NCBI GenBank assembly: GCA_964515195.1
Contig: CAZETK010000009.1
Location: forward strand, 7,457 to 71,456
Direction of reading: 5' to 3'
Length of the DNA: 64,000 bases
Source of the DNA: Ga0074139 sp964515195
Lineage (GTDB): Bacteria; Bdellovibrionota; Bdellovibrionia; Bdellovibrionales; Bdellovibrionaceae
The position numbers were made by a program, and so were the translations under genes. Numbering within the stretch: the stretch's first letter is position 1; every line of letters begins with the position of its first letter. Shown here in pieces: positions 26,023 to 34,288 of this stretch. The notes beneath the pieces were generated by a model. That model ran no database searches and had not been told where the DNA came from. It saw nothing but the letters and a program-made list of their open reading frames with translations.

Positions 26023-27219
26023 GTGATTTTTGACACTATTATCAGTAGCATTGAGCCAGTCGGTTTGACACTAATTCAGCCAACGAGGAACTTGAAACCA
26101 CAAGATCTTTTTGCTCTTTTCCAAATCCTTGAATGCAAATCTCGAAATTTGCCTATGGCGGCTGTCGCCTTAAATGAAGCCGGATGGACGCAGAAAGATT
26201 TTCTAGCGGCGCAGAGACGTCTTCAACATATGGGTTTACTGGATCGTTATACGGCTCAACCCATGTTCGACCGAATTCAGCTTTTTCTATTGGAAGCCCT
26301 CTCGTTTTGGTGGCCCTCCAAGAAGTGCCAAATCGGAAAAGGTCTGCCTCTTTCGATCCCGTCTGTGGGCTCGGTTCATAAGCCAGATTCAGTATCCCAG
26401 CAGTGGGTATGGAGCCATCCTGGAGAATACACAGACGGATATGTCATTAAACCACTTTGGCCGGAGCTACCCCAGCTTTGCATGACCGACCGCCGGGTAT
26501 TAGAGTTTTTCTCACTGGTGGAAATTTTACGTTTTGATGTGCACACGGCAAAAAATACGGCAAGGCAGTCAATGAAGCGCTACTTGGTCAAAATTCAAGA
26601 ATTGGGAAAGCAGAATTTCCCCAATATGGAAGAAAACTCCATTGAACTAGAGGATTTGCACTTTGAAGATCTCGTTAATTACATTTGTTTAAATGGCTTC
26701 CGCTCTTTGACTTTGCAAAAGGCGTCCCTTATCACCCAGCTTCCCTACCGGTTTTATTTTGAAAACTGGGAAACTGACCAAGCCCTCAGACTATGGGTGG
26801 CGGGAAAGTATCATGATCGCGTTTTCCAATTTTTAAATCCTCTGGCCGAGAAAATTCATCACATCAACAAGGGTCACCTGGCTTTAGTGCTCGAAACATA
26901 TCTCGATTACATTGAGAGTAATGAAGACTACTACCGGATTAATCTGTGGTCATATCTTGAAAATGACGCTGCTTTGGAAGAGATGAGCCGAAGGTCTCAA
27001 AGATCCTTTTTTCAAACAGTTTTGACCCTATTCAAAAAGTCTAAACCCGAGGCTGCTGAAAAGGCCGAATTTTATTCTTATCTATTTACTTCTCTCTGGC
27101 GAGTTTATGCGGAGTTTATATGGGTGGAATCCAAATCCATCAGCTCTGCTGCCAACCTGGCGAAATTAAAGCGCGATGTTCGCAACTTCATTGTGCGAAC
27201 TGTTTTCGAGGACTTCTAG
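26023..27219 (+). CDS. Putative regulator: N-terminal winged helix fused to a TetR-like domain
   Basis: A 398-aa protein. The first half holds a winged-helix-like region (QDLFALFQILECKSRNLP, NEAGWTQKDFLAAQRRLQHM) and a segment ending PGEYTDGYVIKPLWP then VLEFFSLVEILRF, as in a family of winged-helix regulators. The second half looks like a complete TetR protein: helix-turn-helix NGFRSLTLQKASLITQLPYR, then FYFENWETDQALRLWVAGKY, then a helical ligand-binding domain (LVLETYLDYIESNEDYYRIN). Both assignments are by eye. GTG 26023 has no clear ribosome-binding site. The next gene is lon, about 100 bp downstream. Confidence 0.65.
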   Translation: MIFDTIISSIEPVGLTLIQPTRNLKPQDLFALFQILECKSRNLPMAAVALNEAGWTQKDFLAAQRRLQHMGLLDRYTAQPMFDRIQLFLLEALSFWWPSKKCQIGKGLPLSIPSVGSVHKPDSVSQQWVWSHPGEYTDGYVIKPLWPELPQLCMTDRRVLEFFSLVEILRFDVHTAKNTARQSMKRYLVKIQELGKQNFPNMEENSIELEDLHFEDLVNYICLNGFRSLTLQKASLITQLPYRFYFENWETDQALRLWVAGKYHDRVFQFLNPLAEKIHHINKGHLALVLETYLDYIESNEDYYRINLWSYLENDAALEEMSRRSQRSFFQTVLTLFKKSKPEAAEKAEFYSYLFTSLWRVYAEFIWVESKSISSAANLAKLKRDVRNFIVRTVFEDF

Positions 27220-27323
27220 CATTCTTGTTGAAATGCAATCTGCTGCAACCTTGACGATTCTCGTTTATGACACAAGTTTTGCTTAGAAGATTTTCCCTAT
27301 CTGGAAAATTGAAGGAGAATTCT

Positions 27324-29702
27324 ATGTCATGGCCGACAGGTTATGTTCCTGTTTTACCGTTGAAGAACACAGTGATTTACCCGGAAGTCTCCCAAGCGCT
27401 CAGAGTAGGGCGGGATAAAAGCTTAAAAGCTTTACAAGCCGCTTTTAATCAAGGGCATTGGATTATTACTTTCACTCAAAAAGATGAAAACTCGAGAATC
27501 GAAAGGGAGTCCGACTTTCACAGTGTTGGAGTGCTGTCAAAAATTGAAAGTGTAAAGGGCCAGGCCGAGACAGGTTACCATGTTATTCTAAAAGGTTACC
27601 AACGTGTTCGCCGAACGGGCTGGCGTTTCGTGGATGGCTATTTTGAAGCGGCTTTCGAAACAATGGAAGATCAGAAAATTCTGGATGAAACGATGGAAGG
27701 AGCTCTACTGACCAATCTTAGAGAACTTGCCATTGAGGTGTTAAAGCCATCTGAAGCATTTGCTGATTCCATTAACACTATTGCAGATCTTCGAGAACTA
27801 GCTTACATCATAGCGGCACATGCTGATTTTCCCGTTAAAGATAAGCAAAAGATTTTGAATATCGATGACCTTAAAGATCGGGTCATGAGCGTTTTGGGCT
27901 TTCTTCACAACGTAAAGGAAAGCCTTAATGTGCAAGCTGACATCCGTAACAAACTAACAAGTCGATTCGGCCAAAGTCAGCGTCAGCAAATTTTGCGCGA
28001 ACAGCTGCGGGCTATTAAAGAGGAGTTGGGTGAAGGCGAAGACGGAAGCGGACAGTACCAGAAAAAGATTGATGATCTTCACCTTCCTCCGGAGGCGCTG
28101 GATTTAGCCCAAAGCCAAATGAAGCGGTTGGAAGAAATTAATCCTTCGTCTCCTGAATATCATGTGACAAAAAATCATTTGGATTTACTTTTGTCTTTAC
28201 CGTGGAACAAAACTTCCGCACAGGAAGAAATTGATTTGGAAAAAGCACAAGCCGTTTTGGACGCTGATCATTTTGGCCTTGAAAAGGTGAAGAAAAGAAT
28301 TCTACAGCACTTGGCTGTGATGAAGCTGACTCATGGTGAGAAGGGGTCCATCCTTCTTTTGGTAGGCCCTCCTGGCGTTGGTAAAACTTCGTTAGGACAG
28401 AGTATCGCAAGAGCCCTGGGTCGGAAGTATGTCAGAACCTCATTGGGTGGCGTGCGAGACGATGCGGAAATACGTGGCCATCGTCGTACTTATGTGGGTG
28501 CTTTACCGGGACGAATTTTAGCTTCTATTAAAAAAGCGGGAGAAAGAGACCCTGTCATGATTCTGGATGAAATCGACAAAATGACACGCGGTTTTTCAGG
28601 TGATCCAGCCAGTGCCATGTTGGAAGTTTTAGATCCCGAACAGAACTCCACATTTATGGATCATTATTTGGATACTCCGTTTGACCTGTCGAAGGTCTTT
28701 TTCGTGGGGACAGCAAACAGCCTGGATGGAATTCCTGGGCCCTTGCTGGATCGTATGGAAGTGGTCGAGATTGGAAGTTACACCACGGCGGAAAAGCTTC
28801 AGATTGCAAAAACCCATCTTCTTCCCAAACAAATGGGTGAGCATGGGTTGACGGAAGACAATATTGAAATCCCCGAAGATGTTCTCTTGCGGATCATTAC
28901 TCACTTCACGCGGGAAGCCGGTGTGCGAGAACTTCAACGGCGTATTGCCGAAGTTTGCCGATGGTGCAGTGAGAAAGTGGTCAAGTCGAAGGAGGCCAGT
29001 AAGATTGTGGTGAAGGTCGAAGACCTCGAAGAGATTTTAGGAACTGAAAGATTCAACTTAGACGCTATTCGGCCTCATCAGGGACCAGGGGTTGTTGCGG
29101 GCCTCGCATGGACCCCCGTCGGCGGTGACTTGCTCTACATTGAAGCGGCGATGATGCCTGGACAGGGGAAGCTTACAACTACTGGGCAATTGGGTGATAT
29201 CATGAAAGAGTCAGCCTCGATTGCCTTGAGTCTGTTGAAATCAAGAATGGCCTTTTTTAACCCGACCTTTGATTTCGGTAAGTTTGACATTCACGTTCAT
29301 GCGCCAGCAGGAGCTATTCCCAAGGATGGTCCTTCTGCAGGCGTGACATTGCTGACAGCGCTGGCATCGCTATTAACAGGTCGAGAAGTTCCGATTGATT
29401 ACGCAATGACCGGTGAGATCACTTTAACAGGAGCCGTGCTACCAGTTGGCGGAATCAAGGAAAAACTGATAGCCGCTCATCGAAATCGGGCCATCAATGT
29501 GCTTATACCAAAGGCCAACGAGAAGGATTTGAAGCAGTTGCCCGAGGAAGTTCGTAAAGATCTTCATGTGGAACTTGCTGAAAACGTCAACCAAGTCTTA
29601 AAGTGGGCGCTAGATCTGGATTTTCCAGGAGGAATGGTGGGGGCTAATCCCCAGCAAGAGGTCACCTCTCATGAGCCGACTCGGCCTGGCGAGCTGAATT
29701 AG
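27324..29702 (+). CDS. lon: ATP-dependent protease Lon
   Basis: AAA+ serine protease that degrades damaged and regulatory proteins in the cytoplasm. N-terminal LON domain (VPVLPLKNTVIYPE), Walker A GPPGVGKT at about 347-354, Walker B MILDEIDKM, sensor region GTANSLDGIPGPLLDRMEVV, and a C-terminal protease domain with the catalytic Ser in PKDGPSAGVT (about 670) and Lys in GGIKEKL (about 712). ATG 27324 is chosen because GGAG lies 6-7 nt upstream; the open frame extends to 27267. Length 792 aa is normal. The C-terminal tail is short and acidic. Confidence 0.97.
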   Translation: MSWPTGYVPVLPLKNTVIYPEVSQALRVGRDKSLKALQAAFNQGHWIITFTQKDENSRIERESDFHSVGVLSKIESVKGQAETGYHVILKGYQRVRRTGWRFVDGYFEAAFETMEDQKILDETMEGALLTNLRELAIEVLKPSEAFADSINTIADLRELAYIIAAHADFPVKDKQKILNIDDLKDRVMSVLGFLHNVKESLNVQADIRNKLTSRFGQSQRQQILREQLRAIKEELGEGEDGSGQYQKKIDDLHLPPEALDLAQSQMKRLEEINPSSPEYHVTKNHLDLLLSLPWNKTSAQEEIDLEKAQAVLDADHFGLEKVKKRILQHLAVMKLTHGEKGSILLLVGPPGVGKTSLGQSIARALGRKYVRTSLGGVRDDAEIRGHRRTYVGALPGRILASIKKAGERDPVMILDEIDKMTRGFSGDPASAMLEVLDPEQNSTFMDHYLDTPFDLSKVFFVGTANSLDGIPGPLLDRMEVVEIGSYTTAEKLQIAKTHLLPKQMGEHGLTEDNIEIPEDVLLRIITHFTREAGVRELQRRIAEVCRWCSEKVVKSKEASKIVVKVEDLEEILGTERFNLDAIRPHQGPGVVAGLAWTPVGGDLLYIEAAMMPGQGKLTTTGQLGDIMKESASIALSLLKSRMAFFNPTFDFGKFDIHVHAPAGAIPKDGPSAGVTLLTALASLLTGREVPIDYAMTGEITLTGAVLPVGGIKEKLIAAHRNRAINVLIPKANEKDLKQLPEEVRKDLHVELAENVNQVLKWALDLDFPGGMVGANPQQEVTSHEPTRPGELN

Positions 29703-29703
29703 C

Positions 29704-29749
29704 ACCCATCTAGCTCATCTTCTAAGAAGGTGAAGCTGTTAAGATGGGT
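29704..29749. terminator. Long hairpin between convergent lon and chalcone-isomerase-like gene
   Basis: ACCCATCT (29704-29711) pairs with AGATGGGT (29742-29749), and the inner AGCT..CTTC pairs with GAAG..AGCT with small bulges. It lies between two gene ends and probably terminates both. There is a T-rich run on the right after ACAAAAG. Confidence 0.55.
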
Positions 29750-29762
29750 ACAAAAGTTTTTG

Positions 29763-30407
29763 TTAATTAAAGAAAAGTTTTTGTAAATCTCTTACGCCGT
29801 TGTCCGAGGGGTTACCGCTCCAAATTCTCAATATCTGCTGGCTCCAACCTTTGGGGCCAGCTACAAGCTCGTGGGGACGGTTGGGTATTGTAACAAGAAG
29901 CTCATCATTTTCTTCTTTTTGCTGGCGAACTACGATGAACGCTTCATTTTTCTTCACATCACCCAGCTTTTTAACCGCTTCCAAAAATGCTTTTATCTCG
30001 GGGCTGTTCATGTCGGCTTTGTTTCCCTTCAGACCATCTGCGAATGTTTCAACGATGTTTTTAGCCGGAACATCCCGAACGAAGGTCATTATGACCCCCG
30101 CTTCTGGAGAATTTTCAAAAGTCTTTCGACTTCCATCCCAGGTCACGGCCGACGGTAATATAATTTCACCCACATAAACTTTGACAGAGAAAAAAGCTAT
30201 GGGTTTTTTTCTGAGGCCATGAGTGACTGATTTAAAAACCGTCGGACTAAAGTCTGTGAATTTGATTGTCTTGGTCAGGTTAACGCCCTCGATCTTTTGC
30301 TCTTGAAGGGTTTGCTCAAAACCGTAACTCAAGGGACTTGTCAGAAGGATAGTCGACAAGGCAAGAACAAAAAATTTAATTAATAAATTAGCGTGGGTTG
30401 GACTCAT
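29763..30407 (-). CDS. Exported chalcone-isomerase-like domain protein
   Basis: About 214 aa with a signal peptide (LLIKFFVLALSTILLTSPLS). The mature part has the pattern of bacterial chalcone_isomerase-like proteins: THGLRKKPIAFFSVKVYVGE, GVIMTFVRDVPAKNIVETFA, and ELLVTIPNRPHELV. In plants this fold is enzymatic; in bacteria most members have no known reaction and are periplasmic. ATG 30407 has GGGG about 9 nt upstream; 30428 is an alternative. Family assignment is by pattern. Confidence 0.65.
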   Translation of the reverse strand: MSPTHANLLIKFFVLALSTILLTSPLSYGFEQTLQEQKIEGVNLTKTIKFTDFSPTVFKSVTHGLRKKPIAFFSVKVYVGEIILPSAVTWDGSRKTFENSPEAGVIMTFVRDVPAKNIVETFADGLKGNKADMNSPEIKAFLEAVKKLGDVKKNEAFIVVRQQKEENDELLVTIPNRPHELVAGPKGWSQQILRIWSGNPSDNGVRDLQKLFFN

Positions 30408-30562
30408 GGTGATAACCCCTGTCATCATTTAAATACTTTGAGTTTTAAAAAGAGTTGATTCAAGATTTATTTAAGCACTTTTCACGTTTGACGCATTTAA
30501 TTAAACCTCAAGATGACGAGTGAGTCCTTTCGGGGCGAAAGGGTTGAGAGAATTTTCTGAAG

Positions 30563-31882
30563 ATGCAGACAGAACGCGATTCATTAGTTCTTATTTCAGC
30601 AGACCCTGGCCTTGTCCTGCGTTACAAGCAAGCATGTGAGTACCTACTTTTTGAGCCGCGTATCTTTTCAACATTGGAAGAGCTGACTCGCAATGATAAG
30701 TGTCGGCCCCGAACTATTGTTCTGGATTGGACTGCAGAGGCCTCGATTTCGCCGGCAGTTCTAGCGCAAATTAGGGAGTCATTGTCGAAACTCAAGGTTT
30801 TGTTAATCGTCAATAGAGCCGATGCGGCTAAGGCGGCTCAAAAGTCTTCCGGTTTTCGTGATGCCGCATGGATATTGAAAGAGGACTTCATCAAGACGTT
30901 TTTAACAGAGTTTTATTTATTCCAATCCGCTTACTGTGAACATTTTGCTATTCTAACGGCTGATCTATTTCCAGACACCATGGTCTACTTCAATGCCTAC
31001 CGGTATTTACCTCTGAATCAAAAATACTTTCCCGTTATTCATCAGGATTTTGTGATTGGAGAGAAGAAATATCGCCGTATTGAAGCGGCAAAAGTTTTGT
31101 TTATCGAACGTCACGACGCCACTTCTTATTCACGATATATTGAAAAGTACTACGATCTTTTTAACGTTGGCTTGCGAAAACGGGCCCGTGCGCGAATGTA
31201 CCAATTACTTTCCAGTTGGCGGGATAATCTTTTGAAGGCCCTATTTCATTCGCAAACCATTGAAAAGTTTTCCGAAGAAAATCCAGACTTTATCCTGTGG
31301 CTTAATGAGTTCATCAATTACACGGGGTCCGCGAAAGATTCTTGGTCTTTATTTTTCGAGTTGTCCCAAATGTCGGCTCTGCGATTTGAAAATTCGCAGT
31401 TAGAGCTTTCCATTTCTTGTCATTTTACGCGTCACTTCGGAGAGGATGAAATGGAAAGAATTATCAATCTTAAAGCTTTACTGACAATGGCGCGTCTTAC
31501 GCAAAATCCACTGCTTTATAAAAAATGGCTTCTTAATCAAGGTCGAAAGTTCGAAAAAGAAGAATCTGACGCATGGATCGCCGCTATGTTGCAGTTTGAA
31601 AAGCATCCATTGTTTTTAGGGAGCAGCCTAGAGGCGCAAGATGATTATCGTCTTTATTGCTCTCAATTCGTCACTAAAGCGGATAGTAGCTTTAAAGATG
31701 CGGCGATTGTTCATGTTTATTGGGGTGAAATGGTCGCCCATGCCTTATTGAAGAGCCACGAGCACGAGTACAGTCTTGAGAAGTTCACAGAAGATGTGTT
31801 AATCAACTGCAAATCTGATAGAATTTTAAATGAGGCGTGGCTCGAAGAACTGCGTCAGTTTCTCTTGAAGACCCATACCTAA
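30563..31882 (+). CDS. Receiver-like / DUF3391-like domain protein
   Basis: A 439-aa cytoplasmic protein. The N-terminal 110 residues look like a receiver domain that may have lost key acids (VLISADPGLVLRYKQAC, RTIVLDWTAEA, KVLLIVNRADA). The middle segment TMVYFNAYRYLPLNQKYFPV resembles the small domain seen in the first gene of the window. The C-terminal 220 residues are helical with His and Asp residues (SCHFTRHFGEDEME), suggesting a relic of an HD-like domain, but the HD and GYP motifs are not evident. Probably a signalling protein; the specific role is unknown. Confidence 0.55.
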   Translation: MQTERDSLVLISADPGLVLRYKQACEYLLFEPRIFSTLEELTRNDKCRPRTIVLDWTAEASISPAVLAQIRESLSKLKVLLIVNRADAAKAAQKSSGFRDAAWILKEDFIKTFLTEFYLFQSAYCEHFAILTADLFPDTMVYFNAYRYLPLNQKYFPVIHQDFVIGEKKYRRIEAAKVLFIERHDATSYSRYIEKYYDLFNVGLRKRARARMYQLLSSWRDNLLKALFHSQTIEKFSEENPDFILWLNEFINYTGSAKDSWSLFFELSQMSALRFENSQLELSISCHFTRHFGEDEMERIINLKALLTMARLTQNPLLYKKWLLNQGRKFEKEESDAWIAAMLQFEKHPLFLGSSLEAQDDYRLYCSQFVTKADSSFKDAAIVHVYWGEMVAHALLKSHEHEYSLEKFTEDVLINCKSDRILNEAWLEELRQFLLKTHT

Positions 31883-31917
31883 TTGAGTAAAGTTATCATC
31901 ATTAATGAGGTGTTTTT

Positions 31918-33186
31918 ATGAATGATGCTGTAATCTGTGCGGGAATCAGAACCCCCTTTGTGAAATCCATGACAGCCTATCAGGGCGTGACAACCCAAGA
32001 GCTGATGACGGCATCGTTGCAAGGGTTAGTTGAAAAATCTCAGTTAAAAGGGAAGCAGTTAGGGGATGTGGCTTTGGGAGCCGTCATGATGTCGTCCAGT
32101 GATTGGAATTTAGCGCGTGAGTGCGTTTTGGGGACAGACTTACACCCTTGGACTCCAGCCTACAATGTCCAAAGAGCCTGCGGTACGGGGCTAGAGACCA
32201 TTAACCACATCGCTATGAAAATCAAGTTGGGACAAATCGAATGGGGAATTGGGGGCGGTGTTGATACCAATACGGATCTGCCTGTGCTCTTTCCGCGCTC
32301 ATTTGCTCGTAAAGCGATTGCCATGAATTCGGCCAAAACTACAGGGGCTCGAATTGCAGCGGCCTTAAACTTTAGAGCTAGTGACTTTAAGCCTGTTTTT
32401 CCTGGCGTTGTCGAGCCTCGAACAAAACTCTCGATGGGGCAGCACACGGAAAAAATGGTGCAAGAGTGGGGTGTCAGCCGAGAAGAACAGGATCAACTGG
32501 CGTACGAATCCCATCAGAAGGGAGCCTCTGCCTACAAAGAAGGTTTTTATAATGATCTTGTTATGCCGTTTAATGGGGTCAAGAGAGATCTCATTCTTCG
32601 GGACGACACCGCAATTGAAAAGCTTGCGAAATTAAGGCCCGCCTTTGATTTCACAGGCAAGGGCACTTTGACTGCCGGGAACTCAACGGCCTTAACGGAT
32701 GGATCCAGTGTGGTTCTTTTGGCAAGCCCTGAGAAGGCCCGACAGGAAAATCTTCCTGTTCTGGCTCGGTTTGTAGATTGCGAAGTGGCCGCGTTGGATT
32801 TTGTTCACGGTGAAGGTCTGTTGATGGCTCCTGCTTTGGCGGTTTCAAACCTACTGAAGCGAAACAATTTGAAATTAAATGATTTTGATTTTTATGAAAT
32901 CCACGAGGCCTTCGCCGGTCAGGTGCTCTGTACCTTTAAAGCTTGGAAAGATAAAGATTTCTGCCAACGAGTTTTAGGCCGCTCGGAACCTTTAGGCGAA
33001 ATCGATCGTAGCAAACTCAACATCAAAGGTGGAAGTTTGGCTTTGGGTCATCCATTTGCGGCCACAGGTGGTCGAATCGTAACCACTTTGGCTCACCTTC
33101 TGAATAAAAAGGGTCAGGGGCGTGGATTGATCTCAATTTGTACGGCGGGTGGAATGGGAGTCGCCGCTATTCTTGAGGCTGTTTAG
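31918..33186 (+). CDS. Thiolase (acetyl-CoA C-acyltransferase)
   Basis: A 422-aa thiolase acting in beta-oxidation or acetoacetyl-CoA formation. Catalytic Cys88 in QRACGTGLE, His about 329 in YEIHEAFAGQ, His about 378 in GGSLALGHPFAATG and Cys about 408 in CTAGGMGVA are all present. Length is close to the FadI type (about 430). GAGGT precedes ATG 31918. Its stop overlaps the convergent gene by 4 bp. No other fatty-acid gene is adjacent, so its exact substrate is not certain. Confidence 0.93.
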   Translation: MNDAVICAGIRTPFVKSMTAYQGVTTQELMTASLQGLVEKSQLKGKQLGDVALGAVMMSSSDWNLARECVLGTDLHPWTPAYNVQRACGTGLETINHIAMKIKLGQIEWGIGGGVDTNTDLPVLFPRSFARKAIAMNSAKTTGARIAAALNFRASDFKPVFPGVVEPRTKLSMGQHTEKMVQEWGVSREEQDQLAYESHQKGASAYKEGFYNDLVMPFNGVKRDLILRDDTAIEKLAKLRPAFDFTGKGTLTAGNSTALTDGSSVVLLASPEKARQENLPVLARFVDCEVAALDFVHGEGLLMAPALAVSNLLKRNNLKLNDFDFYEIHEAFAGQVLCTFKAWKDKDFCQRVLGRSEPLGEIDRSKLNIKGGSLALGHPFAATGGRIVTTLAHLLNKKGQGRGLISICTAGGMGVAAILEAV

Positions 33187-33692
33187 GGTTTGTTGCTAGA
33201 GGGCTTCTTATGAGCATTGTTATTTTCAAAAAGGACACTGAGATTCTTTTCTATATGAAGGCCCTTAGTAAAGCTTTGCTTTTGGTAAGGGCAAACCTTA
33301 ACTGGTTCAGCCGAGCCGACAAGAATTTGTAAGTTGTCTGTGCAGGGGCCATTAACGTCCAATGTATATCGGTATTGGCTGTATTGCGACTTCCATGCCA
33401 GTACAAGGAGATCGCTTTTGATTTTGGATGAAAGCGTCTTGGGAACAAGAATCGATTTATGAGCTATGCCTTTTTCTTTTCGAATTAGGGTATCTTGGTT
33501 ACTTCGCGGGTTTTCCCAAAGTTGATAGGTGACTAGATTTTTAGTCTTTTTTACATGCACATGAAATGAAGCAACTTGTTTGACGGGAAAGATCGTGCCT
33601 TTGCTTTTTTGAGGCACAGACGAGATCGCAAAGCTTGAAATGATCAGCACCGCAAAAACCAATGAACCGGTTATGATACCCGTTTTCTTCAT
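33183..33692 (-). CDS. Membrane-anchored or secreted hypothetical protein
   Basis: About 169 aa from ATG 33692, which has AAGGAG 9 nt upstream; longer in-frame starts are unsupported. The N-terminus MKKTGIITGSLVFAVLIISS is a signal peptide or anchor. Two cysteines (NGPCTDN and VCPYQ) may pair. The tail is Asn/Lys rich. I do not recognise the family. Confidence 0.65.
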   Translation of the reverse strand: MKKTGIITGSLVFAVLIISSFAISSVPQKSKGTIFPVKQVASFHVHVKKTKNLVTYQLWENPRSNQDTLIRKEKGIAHKSILVPKTLSSKIKSDLLVLAWKSQYSQYRYTLDVNGPCTDNLQILVGSAEPVKVCPYQKQSFTKGLHIEKNLSVLFENNNAHKKPSSNKP

Positions 33693-33884
33693 GCGACTGA
33701 CTCCTTTATCTCTAGACGGAAGGAAGGCCTGACTTAAGTGAAGGGTCTCTTTTCCACTCTTCATAAAGAAAATCAAGTTTAATAAAGATGAAACCATTTA
33801 GAATGAAGAAATTATGTTGAAAGTCTCGAGATGGAACTTCACAGAGACTATCTGTTGACATGTTATTTACAGAATTTTCGTAAT

Positions 33885-34286
33885 TTATAAGCGTACTTTT
33901 TGGCGACCCTGGTTAATCTCACATCGGGGTTGTTTCTGCTCAATCCGTCTTTGCTGTGATGCCTTCGAGGGTTTCGTTTTAATTCTTTTCTTGGGATCTA
34001 TAAGGCTCTTTTCAATAAGCTGCAATAGCTTATCAAGGCAGGCTTTCTTATTCTGTTTTTGCGAACGGAACTCTTGGCAACGGATAAGAATTTCTCCGTC
34101 TTTGGTGAGGCGAGAGCGAAGGCGGGATAGCAGTTTGTCTTTTTGGCTATCGGGCAGACCGAAGCTTTCCTTTATATTCCACCGCAAAGTTATCGCACTC
34201 TCTGTCCTGTTAACATGCTGGCCGCCAGCTCCAGAGGAGCGAGCGGCTTCGAATACCAGTTCGGTGTAGGGAAGTTGGAACTTCAT
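33885..34286 (-). CDS. arfB: Peptidyl-tRNA hydrolase ArfB (YaeJ/ICT1 type)
   Basis: A 133-aa release-factor-like protein that rescues stalled ribosomes. The GGQ motif is at 21-23 in SSGAGGQHVNRTESAITL, and the basic C-terminal tail needed for binding the mRNA channel is present (DPKKRIKTKPSKAS, EQKQPRCEINQG). It starts 2 nt after the glutamine synthetase stop, so both are in one operon. No signal peptide. Confidence 0.92.
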   Translation of the reverse strand: MKFQLPYTELVFEAARSSGAGGQHVNRTESAITLRWNIKESFGLPDSQKDKLLSRLRSRLTKDGEILIRCQEFRSQKQNKKACLDKLLQLIEKSLIDPKKRIKTKPSKASQQRRIEQKQPRCEINQGRQKVRL

Positions 34287-34288
34287 GA

